64,000 nucleotides of DNA from an uncultured Cyclobacteriaceae bacterium (GTDB lineage Bacteria; Bacteroidota; Bacteroidia; Cytophagales; Cyclobacteriaceae): the NCBI GenBank assembly GCA_943788235.1, contig CALSPM010000001.1, positions 310,001 through 374,000 of the forward strand, read 5' to 3'. Under the pieces are notes generated by a model that worked only from the letters and a program-made list of their open reading frames with translations, was not told where the DNA came from and ran no database searches. The translations under genes were made by a program, and so were the position numbers. Shown here piece by piece: positions 42,152-53,374 of the stretch (its first letter is position 1; each line of letters starts with the position of its first letter).

Positions 42152-42820
42152 ATGGTAGTACCAATGACAATTGTGGCTTATAGTGATCCAGGATTTGGGT
42201 TATTTTACATGGAAGGGACTTATATTCTCCAGCTCAACCCTGAAAACTACAAGCGAACCAATAAAAACGAAATGGGATCGCTTAAGAAAAAAACCGAGAC
42301 AACTCATTTAGCTAATGGAATGGCGGTCGCCAAGGTAAAGACACCAGGTGCTGAAAAGATAGATATCAGTTTTACAATTGATGCTACCGGAGCTGTTCCT
42401 GGCTTTAGAACCGTTCCTACTGATGTTGCTTTGTTTAAAAAGCTTTGTTTTGATGTAAATCCAAGTATTCATACTAATAACTGGTGTTGGCTAACTTGGG
42501 GTAATCTTTCTTTTGAATGTAAATTAGAAAGTTTAACGGTGGATTATAAGCTATTCAACTCTCTTGGATTGCCCATTCGGGCCGAATTAAATGCTACATT
42601 TGTTGAATGGATTGATACTGGGGAAGCTTTGGCCGAATTTAATTCTCCTGATATGTCACACATGATTGAGGTCAAAGCGGGAGATAATCTACCTGCGATG
42701 TGCCGCGATATTTATGGAGATGCTAGTTACTATCTTCAAGTGGCTGAAATTAATGAGTTAACCGATTTTAGAAACCTTTCACCTGGGGCAAAACTTTTTT
42801 TCCCAAGATTAGAAAAATAA
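42152..42820 (+). CDS. LysM-domain baseplate protein (Pvc7-like)
   Basis: C-terminal VKAGDNLPAMCRDIYGDASYYLQVAEINELTDFRNLSPGAKLFFP. Confidence 0.88.
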   Translation: MVVPMTIVAYSDPGFGLFYMEGTYILQLNPENYKRTNKNEMGSLKKKTETTHLANGMAVAKVKTPGAEKIDISFTIDATGAVPGFRTVPTDVALFKKLCFDVNPSIHTNNWCWLTWGNLSFECKLESLTVDYKLFNSLGLPIRAELNATFVEWIDTGEALAEFNSPDMSHMIEVKAGDNLPAMCRDIYGDASYYLQVAEINELTDFRNLSPGAKLFFPRLEK

Positions 42821-42821
42821 A

Positions 42822-44600
42822 ATGCCCTCACCAATTACACCAAACATGGGTTCACCAACTTTTACCATAAAGGTGGGATCAACCGACGTTGGAGCAAAAT
42901 ATGGAGCTAAATTTATAAGAGTTATTAAGGAGTTGAACAGAGTTGCTTACGCCCAGATTGTTATAGAAGATGGAGATCCAAACGAAGAAGAATTTAAGAT
43001 AAGTTCCGCCAAGGTTTTTGAACCAAATGAAAAGGTCTCTATAAAATTTGGTTATGATCATAAAGAGAAAGAGGTATTTTCAGGTATCATTACCGGTCAA
43101 GGATTGAGGGTGAATAATTCTAAATCTGAACTGGTAGTTACTTGTATGGATAAGGCTTTTCAAATGGCTCTTGCTAGGAAAAGTAAAAATTTTGCAAAAA
43201 AAAAGGACAGTGATGTAGTATCTCAAATCATTGGTACTTACGGATTAGCAAAAAGTGTAAAAGCAACGACTTTTAAGCATCCAAATTTGGTACAATACAA
43301 TTGTTCCGATTGGGATTTTATTTTGGCGCGAGCAGATGCCAATGCCATGGTCTTAATCAATGAAGCTGGAAAGTTAACGATAGGTCCTCCGGTCGTCAGC
43401 GGAAGTCCAGTACTTGATATTAGCTATGGTAAAGAAGTATTGGGATTCAAGGCTGACCTAGATGCACAGAATCAGTTGGGATCTGTTGAATTTCAATCAT
43501 GGGATAGTAAAACTCTGAAATTAGTTAAGGGGGCAGGTTCAGAGCCATCGGTAAATTCACATGGTGACTTGACCGGTAAGAAGGTCGCGGCGACGGCTAA
43601 GAGTCCGAAGCTAGCATTGAATTCTTCAGCTTCAGAAGAAAGTAGCTTATTAAAAGTTTGGGCGAAATCGCATTTGCAACATTCACGATTATCGAAAATA
43701 AGAGGTTTTGTGTCGTTTGTTGGTAATGCATCTCCTTTAGTGGGTAAACTGATTAAGCTTACTGGATTTTCTAATCATTTTAATGGTTCTGCATATTTAA
43801 CTAAAGTCATACATGAATTTGAGAACGGTTTTTGGAAGACGGAAACTGGTTTTGGACTCAATCCAAAGACTGTTACCGATAATGAGGCGATAGAAGGGCC
43901 AGATGCCTTAGGTCTTCTACCGTCAATTTCTGGTATACATATTGGTAAAGTCAAGAAAATTGACAAAGATCCTGCTGGGGAGTATAGGATTCAAGTAGAT
44001 GTACCTTTTATTGAAACCACTGGTGAGGGCTTGTGGGCACGATTGAGTCAGGGAGCTGCTTCTTCAGCTTACGGATTTTACTTTTTTCCAGATATAGGTG
44101 ATGAAGTTGTTTTGAGTTTTTTAAATAATGATCCTAGATTCGCTGTGATCATTGGGTCACTTTATAGTAAAAAAAATAAACCTCCTTTCACACCAGAAAA
44201 TAAAAATAAGGATAAAGCCATCATCACAAAAAATAAATTAAAATTGATTTTTGAAGATGTTAAAAAAATTATTACCATTGAGACACCTGGAGGTCAAAAA
44301 GTAACGCTTGATGATAAGGGGAAATCATTAAAGCTAGAAGATCAAAATAAGAATTCAGTTTTATTGGACAAAAAGGGAATTACCCTAGACAGTGGTAAAG
44401 ATTTGATTTTAAAGTCAAAAGGGAAAATTACGATGAAGTCTGGTGCAGCTACAGAAATAAAAAGCGGGGCTGATTTAAAGGCGCAAGGAGTCAATCTAGC
44501 CTTGAAGGCAAGTGCTAAAGTAGGTTTGGAAGGTGCTACTACTGAGATTAAAGGTTCTGGAAAGGTGGTGGTTAAAGGTGGAATGATTAAATTAAATTAA
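42822..44600 (+). CDS. VgrG/Pvc8-like spike protein
   Basis: GYDHKEKEVFSGIITGQG, IGKVKKIDKDPAGEYRIQVDVPFIE...LWARLSQGAA, DIGDEVVLSFLNNDPRFAVIIGSLYSKK. Confidence 0.92.
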   Translation: MPSPITPNMGSPTFTIKVGSTDVGAKYGAKFIRVIKELNRVAYAQIVIEDGDPNEEEFKISSAKVFEPNEKVSIKFGYDHKEKEVFSGIITGQGLRVNNSKSELVVTCMDKAFQMALARKSKNFAKKKDSDVVSQIIGTYGLAKSVKATTFKHPNLVQYNCSDWDFILARADANAMVLINEAGKLTIGPPVVSGSPVLDISYGKEVLGFKADLDAQNQLGSVEFQSWDSKTLKLVKGAGSEPSVNSHGDLTGKKVAATAKSPKLALNSSASEESSLLKVWAKSHLQHSRLSKIRGFVSFVGNASPLVGKLIKLTGFSNHFNGSAYLTKVIHEFENGFWKTETGFGLNPKTVTDNEAIEGPDALGLLPSISGIHIGKVKKIDKDPAGEYRIQVDVPFIETTGEGLWARLSQGAASSAYGFYFFPDIGDEVVLSFLNNDPRFAVIIGSLYSKKNKPPFTPENKNKDKAIITKNKLKLIFEDVKKIITIETPGGQKVTLDDKGKSLKLEDQNKNSVLLDKKGITLDSGKDLILKSKGKITMKSGAATEIKSGADLKAQGVNLALKASAKVGLEGATTEIKGSGKVVVKGGMIKLN

Positions 44601-44899
44601 ATGAGATTGATTTTAGTGTTAAAGTATTTATGAGTAGCGAAATAGTTTAATTTCTCTTATTTCATTCAAAATTAATAAAGATTAATATATGGACTTAAGA
44701 ATTAAATATTTTGATTAAACGAATAACTAGGATAGATAATTAGATAAAATTTTTTTCTTTTGGGGATACGTTTTATTAAGGACTTCACAAAAAAAAATGT
44801 TCATTTGATGAATAACGTGTTAATTCATTAGCACAAATGCGGAAGTGAGAATTTGCAAGGTGATAATCAGGTTAGGAAACTTTATTTTTAGTTATTTTT

Positions 44900-45322
44900 A
44901 TGAGTGTCGATAAAGAATCTTTTTTAGGTACCGGTTGGAGTTTTCCACCCACATTTAATAAGCATACGAAATCTGTAAATTTGATAGAGGGGGAAGAGGA
45001 TATCCTTCAAAGTATTAAAATTATTTTACTTACAAATTTAGGTGAACGTATTATGAGGCCTGATTTCGGTTCAGACGTAAAAGGATATACTTTTAAATCA
45101 ATGGATGCTGTTGTGATCAATCAACTGAGTCGCACCGTTGAAAGAGCCTTAAAAAGATATGAACCTAGAATTAATTTAAATCAAGTTGATTTCGATACAT
45201 CCAATGCCAATGATGGAACCTTGTTAATTAACCTTGATTATACCATTAAGTCTGTTAATGTAAGAACCAATGCAGTATTTCCTTTTTATATAAAAGAAGG
45301 TACTCATATTACTGATATGTAA
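44900..45322 (+). CDS. GPW/gp25 baseplate protein (Pvc9-like)
   Basis: GWSFPPTF...GEEDILQSIKIILLTNLGERIMRPDFGSDVKGYTF. Confidence 0.93.
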   Translation: MSVDKESFLGTGWSFPPTFNKHTKSVNLIEGEEDILQSIKIILLTNLGERIMRPDFGSDVKGYTFKSMDAVVINQLSRTVERALKRYEPRINLNQVDFDTSNANDGTLLINLDYTIKSVNVRTNAVFPFYIKEGTHITDM

Positions 45323-45323
45323 A

Positions 45324-48300
45324 ATGGATCAAAACAATAATTTAAATTCTAATGGATCTTCATTACTGCATCGATACAACAAACATTTTGATGAAGATTA
45401 CATACGTATTGATGAAAGATCATTAGCGGATTTGTTAGTTTTTATCGTAGATTTTGCTTCGTATATTCAATATGTAAATAATGACAACGAGGCTGAAGGT
45501 GATTGGGTTGAATTTTTTGATCAAAACCTAGCATTTCAGATAGCACGAATTTCAGTTTTTGATACAGAAAAACTGTATCTAAAATTTAAAGAGGAGGAGA
45601 TTGAATTAAATAAAGCAAATACTAAAGAAGATCAGCAAAAGTATTTTATTGCTCAGATAAATATGACATTGGACCTTCTCAAGGTAATTAATAATTGGTT
45701 TGTGAAGTCCAAGATGGATGTACTAAATCTCAGTGATAATAGTCTATTTAAACAATTAAGTAATTCTATAAGAACAAGTTTATGTTATCAATTGAAAGAT
45801 TTCATAAAATTGACCAACGAAGTTCATGTATATCTGAAATTGGAAGAAGAGGCATTATTAGACTTTGGATTTTTCGATCAGATCTGGATTAAAAACAGTA
45901 CCGGTGAATTTGCAGCTACTTCGGTTCAATCTGAGGAGACTGATTTAAATAAAATGATCAAAGAACTTTCAGTAATTTTTAGTTCAATTTTGGGATTTAC
46001 CGATTATATGAGGTCGATAGCTCCAAAATTATTAGAAGATGTGCTGACTAATTATCCGTATCATCCTCCTCACATTTCTGTTTTGATTGCTTTTTTGAAA
46101 AGTTATGAGCATACTCAGAAAGACATCAATAATATTCTAAAAAAACAGCTAAATTATTTTTACTTAGATCATCTTGGACAACAACCTAGGAAGGCCACTC
46201 CCGATCACGTATTTGTAACTTTTGAAGCGTCAGATCATATTCTAAAATATGATTTTCCACAAGGAACCTTGTTGTACGCTGGAATTGATGAAGACGGTTA
46301 TGAATATACTTATGAAACAAATCATGCCATAGAATTAAATTCTGCCCAAGTATCAGATTTAAAATTGATCCATGTTGCTCAAAATGGTGTCATCGGTTTA
46401 GGCAATACTTTTAAATCGGTATCAAACATCTTTCAAAAAGAAATAATGCTGAATGATGAGGGAAAAACGATCGATAAATCAAAAAATCCCGGCGCTTTTG
46501 ATTCTTTTGGAAAAGATCAATCTGATGTGAATTTAAAAGATAGAGATATGGAGCAAGCCAGGATTGGCTTTGCGCTATCTTCACCCGTATTGATTCTCAA
46601 AGAGGGCTTGCGGCTGGTTACTTTAAATTATAAATTTAGCCTTAAATCTCTTTCAGCTTTGATTTCCTTTATTGAGGAAATTTCATTTGAGGAGGGACTT
46701 TCTGCTGATGCAGGTTTTAAGAAAATAATATCAAATATATTTGACATTAGAGTGACCACATTAGAAGGTTGGTTTGATGTAATGTCTTATGAAATTGTAC
46801 CTCCGAAAAGTTGGGTTTCGGGGGAAATACAATTTCAAATAGCTTTTGATCGAGGAGATCCGGAGATATTGGGATATGATTCAGAAGTACATGGTGAAGG
46901 GCATTCAACTGAATGGCCAGTTTTTGAATTTAAGCTATCTTCGGAAAGAGCTATGTATGCATATTCTTTTATCAAAGAATTAGTAATCGAGACTTGTGAG
47001 ATCAGAGTTGATGTACAACAAATGAAAAACTTATCCGTATTTAATGATCTTGGAATATTAGATACAACCGTTCCATTTTTCCCATTCGGTTCTAATCCCG
47101 AAGTGGGATCTTATTTTTTGATTGGAAATCAAGAAGTTTTTCAAAAAAATATTACAGATTTATCTATTGATATCAAGTGGCATAATTTACCTAAAAAGAT
47201 GGGTGGATTTAAAAGCTATTATGAAGCCTACAATAACGAGATTAATAATGAATCATTTAAGGTGGGCATTTCATGTTTAACTGACTTTGAGTTTCGTCCC
47301 TCGGAGCTTGACAGTGTTCAAAATTTTGATTTATTCAAGAGTTTGGGTGATGAAGATAGATTGGACAATCAATCAAGTATTGATAATGTCAATATGGATA
47401 AATTGAAAATGAAACCCATTTACGATGATATTGATATCGAAAATTTTGACAATCGTTCAAAAACTGGGTTTTTCAAAATAGAATTATTGGGCCCTGAGGA
47501 TGGTTTTGGTTTTGGTATTTACCCTGAATTGTACACCAATGCTCTCATGGAAAATGTGCCACAAACCAAACCTGGAATCCTCCCTGCTAAGGAAAAACCA
47601 AAGGTATCCATACCAAAAGAACCTTTCTCTCCCGAAATACGGGAGCTGACCTTAAGATATTCTGCTCGGACTTTGATTACATTAGAGCAAAATAAATTGA
47701 GTAACAATATAAAAACGAGTAAAGATCAAATTTATCATCTTCATCCGTTTGGTAATTTTCTTGTTTTTGATGAGGGGCTGCCTTCTCAGAATCACTGGTT
47801 TCCTCAGTTTAATGAAGAAGGTTATTTAATGATTGGTTTAGATGACCTACACGTCCCAGTAGAGCTTTCTTTATATTTTGAACTAGAAGATAATATACAA
47901 AATGAAATAGATCAAATAGAGATTCCCTCCATTAAATGGTCCTATCTAATTGATAATGAATGGATTTCTTTTAGCAAAAATGAGATCATTAAAGATGGTA
48001 CGCATAATTTCACGACTTCTGGAATTGTTCAGCTTAGGATTCCCACTTCAATAAATAAATCCCATGATATCCTGCCCACAGATAAATATTGGATCAGTGC
48101 TTCGACGCCCAATAATTCAAAGCTATTATCAAAAATAAAATTGATCAAGAATAACGGTGTAATGGCGACTTGGACTTCTCATAAGGCTGATGCCCATTGG
48201 GAACAGAATATTGCTGCTGGAACTATTGATAGACTGATTGATGGTATAGATGAAGTCAGTAATGTAAGTCAGCCGTATGCTTCTTTTGGTGGGAGGAATA

Positions 48301-49124
48301 AGGAATTAATTTCTGATTTATATACAAGAGTCTCAGAGAGAATTCAGCATAAAAATAGAGGGATTACCCCTGAATTCATAGAAAAAATTATTTTAGAAGC
48401 ATTTCCAAATTTATTCCAGGTTAAATGCATCAATCATTTTAGTCATCCAGACAGTGTTCTAACTGGACTGATTAAAATAATCGTGATTCCTAAATTTCCT
48501 TACAATGAAAATTTTTATTTGCCTAAATTTGATTACTATGAGCTTAAAGAGATTAAAGCCTATGTTGAAAAGATAATATCTCCTTTCGCTAAAGTTGAAG
48601 TAGTGAATACTACTTTTGAAAAGGTCAAGATAACAGGCCAGATTAAAGTAAGCAATAAGAGCGGGTCAGGGGAGTTTATGAAAAAACTTCAAAGAGATCT
48701 TCAGAATTTTATTTGTCCCTGGTTTTCGAGTCGTCAGAAGGAAATGAACTTAGGCGGTTCAATAGAAAGAGATGACATCATGACTTTTATCGAGTCGTTG
48801 GATTACATCACCTACATAACAAAGTTTTCGGTTGTATTGATTCATTATGAGAAGGGAAAATTCAACATCTCTGATTCAGCAATGAATAATGGGACTAATA
48901 ACTTATTGAAATCAACTTCACCTTGGAGTGTTTTAATACCTAGTGATGAACATGATATAGAAATTATTGATCAGAAAAAAGGGGCTTTACCCGAGGAAAC
49001 TAAAATAAATACAATGAAAATAGGAAGTGATTTCATAATTTCAAGTGTTGAGGAAGATGATTTGATATTTCCCTTTTATGATCATGAAAAGGACACTTAT
49101 TATGCTATTGAATTGGATGTTTAA
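45324..49124 (+). CDS. Baseplate J-like protein (Pvc11-like)
   Basis: 1266 aa after gp25; SERIQHKNRGITPEFIEKIILEAFPNLFQVKCINH. Confidence 0.82.
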   Translation: MDQNNNLNSNGSSLLHRYNKHFDEDYIRIDERSLADLLVFIVDFASYIQYVNNDNEAEGDWVEFFDQNLAFQIARISVFDTEKLYLKFKEEEIELNKANTKEDQQKYFIAQINMTLDLLKVINNWFVKSKMDVLNLSDNSLFKQLSNSIRTSLCYQLKDFIKLTNEVHVYLKLEEEALLDFGFFDQIWIKNSTGEFAATSVQSEETDLNKMIKELSVIFSSILGFTDYMRSIAPKLLEDVLTNYPYHPPHISVLIAFLKSYEHTQKDINNILKKQLNYFYLDHLGQQPRKATPDHVFVTFEASDHILKYDFPQGTLLYAGIDEDGYEYTYETNHAIELNSAQVSDLKLIHVAQNGVIGLGNTFKSVSNIFQKEIMLNDEGKTIDKSKNPGAFDSFGKDQSDVNLKDRDMEQARIGFALSSPVLILKEGLRLVTLNYKFSLKSLSALISFIEEISFEEGLSADAGFKKIISNIFDIRVTTLEGWFDVMSYEIVPPKSWVSGEIQFQIAFDRGDPEILGYDSEVHGEGHSTEWPVFEFKLSSERAMYAYSFIKELVIETCEIRVDVQQMKNLSVFNDLGILDTTVPFFPFGSNPEVGSYFLIGNQEVFQKNITDLSIDIKWHNLPKKMGGFKSYYEAYNNEINNESFKVGISCLTDFEFRPSELDSVQNFDLFKSLGDEDRLDNQSSIDNVNMDKLKMKPIYDDIDIENFDNRSKTGFFKIELLGPEDGFGFGIYPELYTNALMENVPQTKPGILPAKEKPKVSIPKEPFSPEIRELTLRYSARTLITLEQNKLSNNIKTSKDQIYHLHPFGNFLVFDEGLPSQNHWFPQFNEEGYLMIGLDDLHVPVELSLYFELEDNIQNEIDQIEIPSIKWSYLIDNEWISFSKNEIIKDGTHNFTTSGIVQLRIPTSINKSHDILPTDKYWISASTPNNSKLLSKIKLIKNNGVMATWTSHKADAHWEQNIAAGTIDRLIDGIDEVSNVSQPYASFGGRNKELISDLYTRVSERIQHKNRGITPEFIEKIILEAFPNLFQVKCINHFSHPDSVLTGLIKIIVIPKFPYNENFYLPKFDYYELKEIKAYVEKIISPFAKVEVVNTTFEKVKITGQIKVSNKSGSGEFMKKLQRDLQNFICPWFSSRQKEMNLGGSIERDDIMTFIESLDYITYITKFSVVLIHYEKGKFNISDSAMNNGTNNLLKSTSPWSVLIPSDEHDIEIIDQKKGALPEETKINTMKIGSDFIISSVEEDDLIFPFYDHEKDTYYAIELDV

Positions 49125-49140
49125 AATTTAATTTTTTATT

Positions 49141-49887
49141 ATGGAAATTTTCAATCGATCAACATTAAAGAGATTTTTTCAAAGAGGACAAATACCTACT
49201 GAGGTTCATTTTACCAATTTAATAGATTCCACTATTAATAAAATTGATGATGGATTTGCTAAAAATGTTGAAGACGGGCTTAAATTATCTCCTATTGGTG
49301 ACTCTCAAAAATTGATAAGTTTTTTTGAAGACATAAAAGAAACACATCCGGCCTGGAGTATTTCAGTTAATCCTAATGAAAGATCTAAAGGATTAAGTAT
49401 TTCCGAAAGTAACCGTGGGAGTCGCCTTTTTTTACAGAAAGGAGGAAATGTAGGTTTGGGTACCACATCACCTTCATTTCCGCTTGAGGTGGATGGTGCG
49501 GTTGGAATGAAAACTAGAGTCGGAACTTATCCCCGTAAGGCAGTGATTAATGCCGATGGAGAATGGCATATTATGATTGAAAATTTAACAGGCTGTAACA
49601 TGTTTGAAGTTGTAGCAAAAGTGGAAGGAGTTAAGCAACGGGGAAAATATGCTTTTGCGCATGCCATTGCAGTCGGTACACATGACAGTAGAAATAATAA
49701 AATTAATATTACTCAAGCTAAATATGGATGGTTCTGGCATAGATTAAAATTGCGCTGGAAACAAACTAGAGATGGGCAGTATCAACTTGAGATTAAATCT
49801 GCTCAACATTATGGGAATGATGAAAATAACCAGGTGGTACAAATAAAATATCACATTACCTCTTTGTGGGATGACAGATTGGGATAA
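49141..49887 (+). CDS. Tail-fibre-like protein
   Basis: RLFLQKGGNVGLGTTSPSFPLEVDGAVGMKTR resembles fibre/S74-type GNVGIGTTSP.xkLeV.G motif. Confidence 0.6.
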   Translation: MEIFNRSTLKRFFQRGQIPTEVHFTNLIDSTINKIDDGFAKNVEDGLKLSPIGDSQKLISFFEDIKETHPAWSISVNPNERSKGLSISESNRGSRLFLQKGGNVGLGTTSPSFPLEVDGAVGMKTRVGTYPRKAVINADGEWHIMIENLTGCNMFEVVAKVEGVKQRGKYAFAHAIAVGTHDSRNNKINITQAKYGWFWHRLKLRWKQTRDGQYQLEIKSAQHYGNDENNQVVQIKYHITSLWDDRLG

Positions 49888-49906
49888 CTAAAGCTATAGA
49901 AATAGG

Positions 49907-52900
49907 ATGTCACAAGAGGATATAAAAATAATTCAGAATAAAGAAATACCGAAAGGCATGGATTATGACTTTTTGCGCAAAGAAGCCATCGGTCATACCC
50001 AAAAAGTTTCTGGAGATATCTGGACAGATTATAATGCCCATGATCCTGGAGTAACTATTTTAGAACAGTTTACTTTTGCGTTAACTGACATTTCATATCG
50101 GACCAATCTTGATATTGAGACTATATTATTTCATGAAGGGGATAAGGAGAGCACACTTAAAAAACATGCCATAATTTCACCAGAGATAGCTTTTTCTCCA
50201 GGAGCAGTTACAATTAATGACTATCGCATATTGATATTGGATCATTTTTCGAGTGTGCTTTCAAATTGTTGGATTTCAACGGTAGATGACCATTTGAGCG
50301 GTATCAAAGGGCTTTTTAATATTGAAATTCTAGTAAAAAGTCATATCCAATCCAAAGATTATGATCAAATTAAACTCGAGGTTAAAAAAATATTTCATGC
50401 TCACAGGAATTTGTGCGAAGATTTAGCTAGAATAAATATTTTAACTCCTGAGAAGTTATCCGTATCCTTTGAAATAGAGATTGACCAGCGCGCGGATACT
50501 GAGGATATTTTATCTAAAATATTATTTGTCACTGAAAGATATTTTAATCCTCTAGTCCCTTTCTTTACGCTAGAACAGCTGACTTCTGAGGGTAAATCAA
50601 CAGAGGAAATTTATGGTATTCCATCATTTGAAAATGGATTCATAAAAGAGAAATTTCTTACAGAAAAGGCGGATGAATTTTATATTTCAAAATTAACAGA
50701 TCACATTTTAGAGATCGAGGGAGTAAGAGAAGTGCTGACGCTACGATTGGGGATTGGGGGAATACCCATTTTGGGAGATGTCATAGAAGTACCTAATGGA
50801 AAATTTTTGACATTGGGGATCATCGGTCAAGGAGGGCAAGCGAACCTTTTTAAAGATTTAGATCTAAGTATCTTAAAAGGGGGTACAAAAGAAAATTTTA
50901 ATAAAGAAGCAATTCTTTATGCAACGGAATTGTTAAATTCAGAAACTGAGCCTAGTTACAAAATATTAAAAAAGGTAAAAGAGAAATCAATTAAAGCCAA
51001 AACGAAACAATTAAATACTTATTTACCTATTCAAAAATCTTTTCCCGAGTTGTATGGAGTAGGGGCTTATATTCCGAGTCCAGAAGAAAACCCTTTGCGA
51101 CAAGCTCAATCCGCTCAACTCCGTGGTTATTTGGCTTTCTTTGATCAAATCATGGCCAATCATTTGTCTCAATTATCTTCAATATCTAGATTACTCAATG
51201 TCACTGATTTAGATGAAATAGCGCAGTCTACCTATTTTGGGCAAAAGATGCAAGATGAGCTAAATGACTCAAAAGAACTGTATGTTAAAAAGCTTATCAG
51301 TGCGGCTAAATTTGAGCAACTCATTAAAGGGTTAAATGATCGAAAAGATGAGTTAAGCGACAAAGAAGCACTCAAGCTCAAGGAATTAAGATCGGATTTG
51401 AAAGATAAATTTAATGAAGTAGAGCGGATCGTTATGGCCGATTGGAAGCTTTACGAAAATGATCTCAAAAACATAGATAGGCTAAAAAATAAATATGTTC
51501 ATCCTAAGATTCATGACCTTCTCAATCAGATATCTGATTTCAATAAGTCTTCAAAAAGAGCCTCAAAGGGTGAAAAAAATAGTTTAGATGAATTGAATCT
51601 AAATAGGTTAGATGAATTAAAAATTAGATTGCTTGAGAGAATGAGTGCTGAATTACTTGATCAGGACTTGTATGTGAACATGACTGTTGCGCGATTTATC
51701 TAGAATTATTTCTATGCATGATAATGTTTTTGATCGTAAAGATAGATTGATTACTCATGTTTTGGCGCGATTTGGAGAAGATTTCAGGCATAGCTTTCAG
51801 GCCTTCTTTGATGATTCTACTTTGAAAGGTAGATCACAAAGTGAAATTGAGGAAGATTATCTCAGGATCAAATCTTCCTTTTTAAATGAAGTGATTCATG
51901 CTAATAAATATTTAGCAAAAGGCGTGAATATTTTAAGTAAACAAGTAACTAATATCCAATCGCCATTCAAAAGGAAGGTTTCTTATCTTATGGGATTTGA
52001 GCAACATAGTAGCCCATTCATTATTAAAGATGATTTAAATAGTAATCTGAGTCCCAAAATATTAACAAGTGACTTCCATTAATGAGATAATAAATACAAA
52101 AACACAAAAAAAGTCCCTAGTATTAAAGACAGGTGTTTCATCAGAAAAGGTTACTTTTTTAGTTAACTCCTCCAAGTATCTTAAATACTTATTCCAATAT
52201 GGATCAAATCCCAAAAATTATAGTATCGAGCAGGAAGATGACCGGTACATCATTTATTTTAATCCTCCAACAGGAGAAACTCCAACACAATTAATAGCGC
52301 TAGATTCCGAATCAGCGGCCAAGCAAAAACGTCTTCAAGTTCTTCAATATTTTGCAGAGAGAAATCAGTCATGTCAAAATTTCCATGTGGTAGAACATAT
52401 CCTTTTACGCCCGGTGGACCAAGCTCAAACTAATTATATATTAGTTGATGAAAATAAAGAGAAGGAACTTTTTCAAAGTACTCATAGTTAGAGATGAAAC
52501 TTTTCAAATGAGTGCAGCAAAGGACGCGATTATATTGGCAAGCTATGCCAATAATTATACTGTGTTAAGTTCCTCGACAGGAGATTATATAGTAATGCTA
52601 AAGAATGCCATAGGTACGTTTTTGGCTAAATCAATAGAAGGTATTTAAAACTGAGGGTTTAGCTAAGAAGTTCATTTTGTCTTCGATAGACTCTTTCCAA
52701 GTGATAAAAAGCGAAAAGCAATTTTCAAATCACATCAAACTAGACAACACTAAAGAATTTTTATTTCAAGTTCTAAATGAGAAAAATAATATTTTATTTT
52801 CAGGCTTAGAACCTGAAAGTATTTCTGATTATACTGAAAAATCTAATTACCTGCTGTCAAACGCAAAAGAGCTTGATCAATATGAAGTGATTGAGGAATC

Positions 52901-53374
52901 ACCCGATGTATTTGTTATTTATTTAACAGATGACTCAGGAACCAAAATAGCAAGAATTGAAAAGAAATTGACCCTCTAAATTACATTCAGAAAATTACAT
53001 CAATGAGTTAGTCGCTTATTTCGAAAAGTTAATCTGAAAAAGGGAGTAAAGATTTAAACTTGAGGTACCATAGATTAGGGAGTAGGACAGCAGATGATTT
53101 TAATTTTAAATTAAGCATAGTCCATCCCAATTGGACCGATAAATTTAATAGAAAAAGTTATCTTAAATTATTTCGTAAAATCATATTTGATTGTTTGCCC
53201 GCCCATTTGTCTGTGAGTTTAGTTGGACTTGATTTTGATCAAATGAGTGTATTTGAAAAGTTATATTTTGATTATCTGGATCAATTAAAGAAAGATCCTA
53301 TTGAAAGCAGGCTGGAAAGACTTAGTGCTTCTAATAAAATTTTTGACTTACTGATACCAAATGAGCGTCAATAA
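49907..53374 (+). pseudogene. Pvc12-like baseplate protein split into seven frame segments
   Basis: ORFs 49907..51703, 51687..52082, 52069..52491, 52445..52648, 52677..52979, an unlisted segment 52978..53037, and 53060..53374. They contain WTDYNAHDPGVTILEQFTFALTDISYRT, FHVVEHILLRPVDQ and LSIVHPNWTDKFNRKSYLKLFRKIIFDCLPAHLSV in expected Pvc12 order. Confidence 0.8.

Noticed and set aside
49907-53374. A shared slippery heptamer or prfB-like CUU-UGA site explaining all +1 breaks
   Set aside because: Codons before the stops (ATC, CAT, AGT, ATT, CTC, ATC) and the stop types vary; no common shift motif is visible
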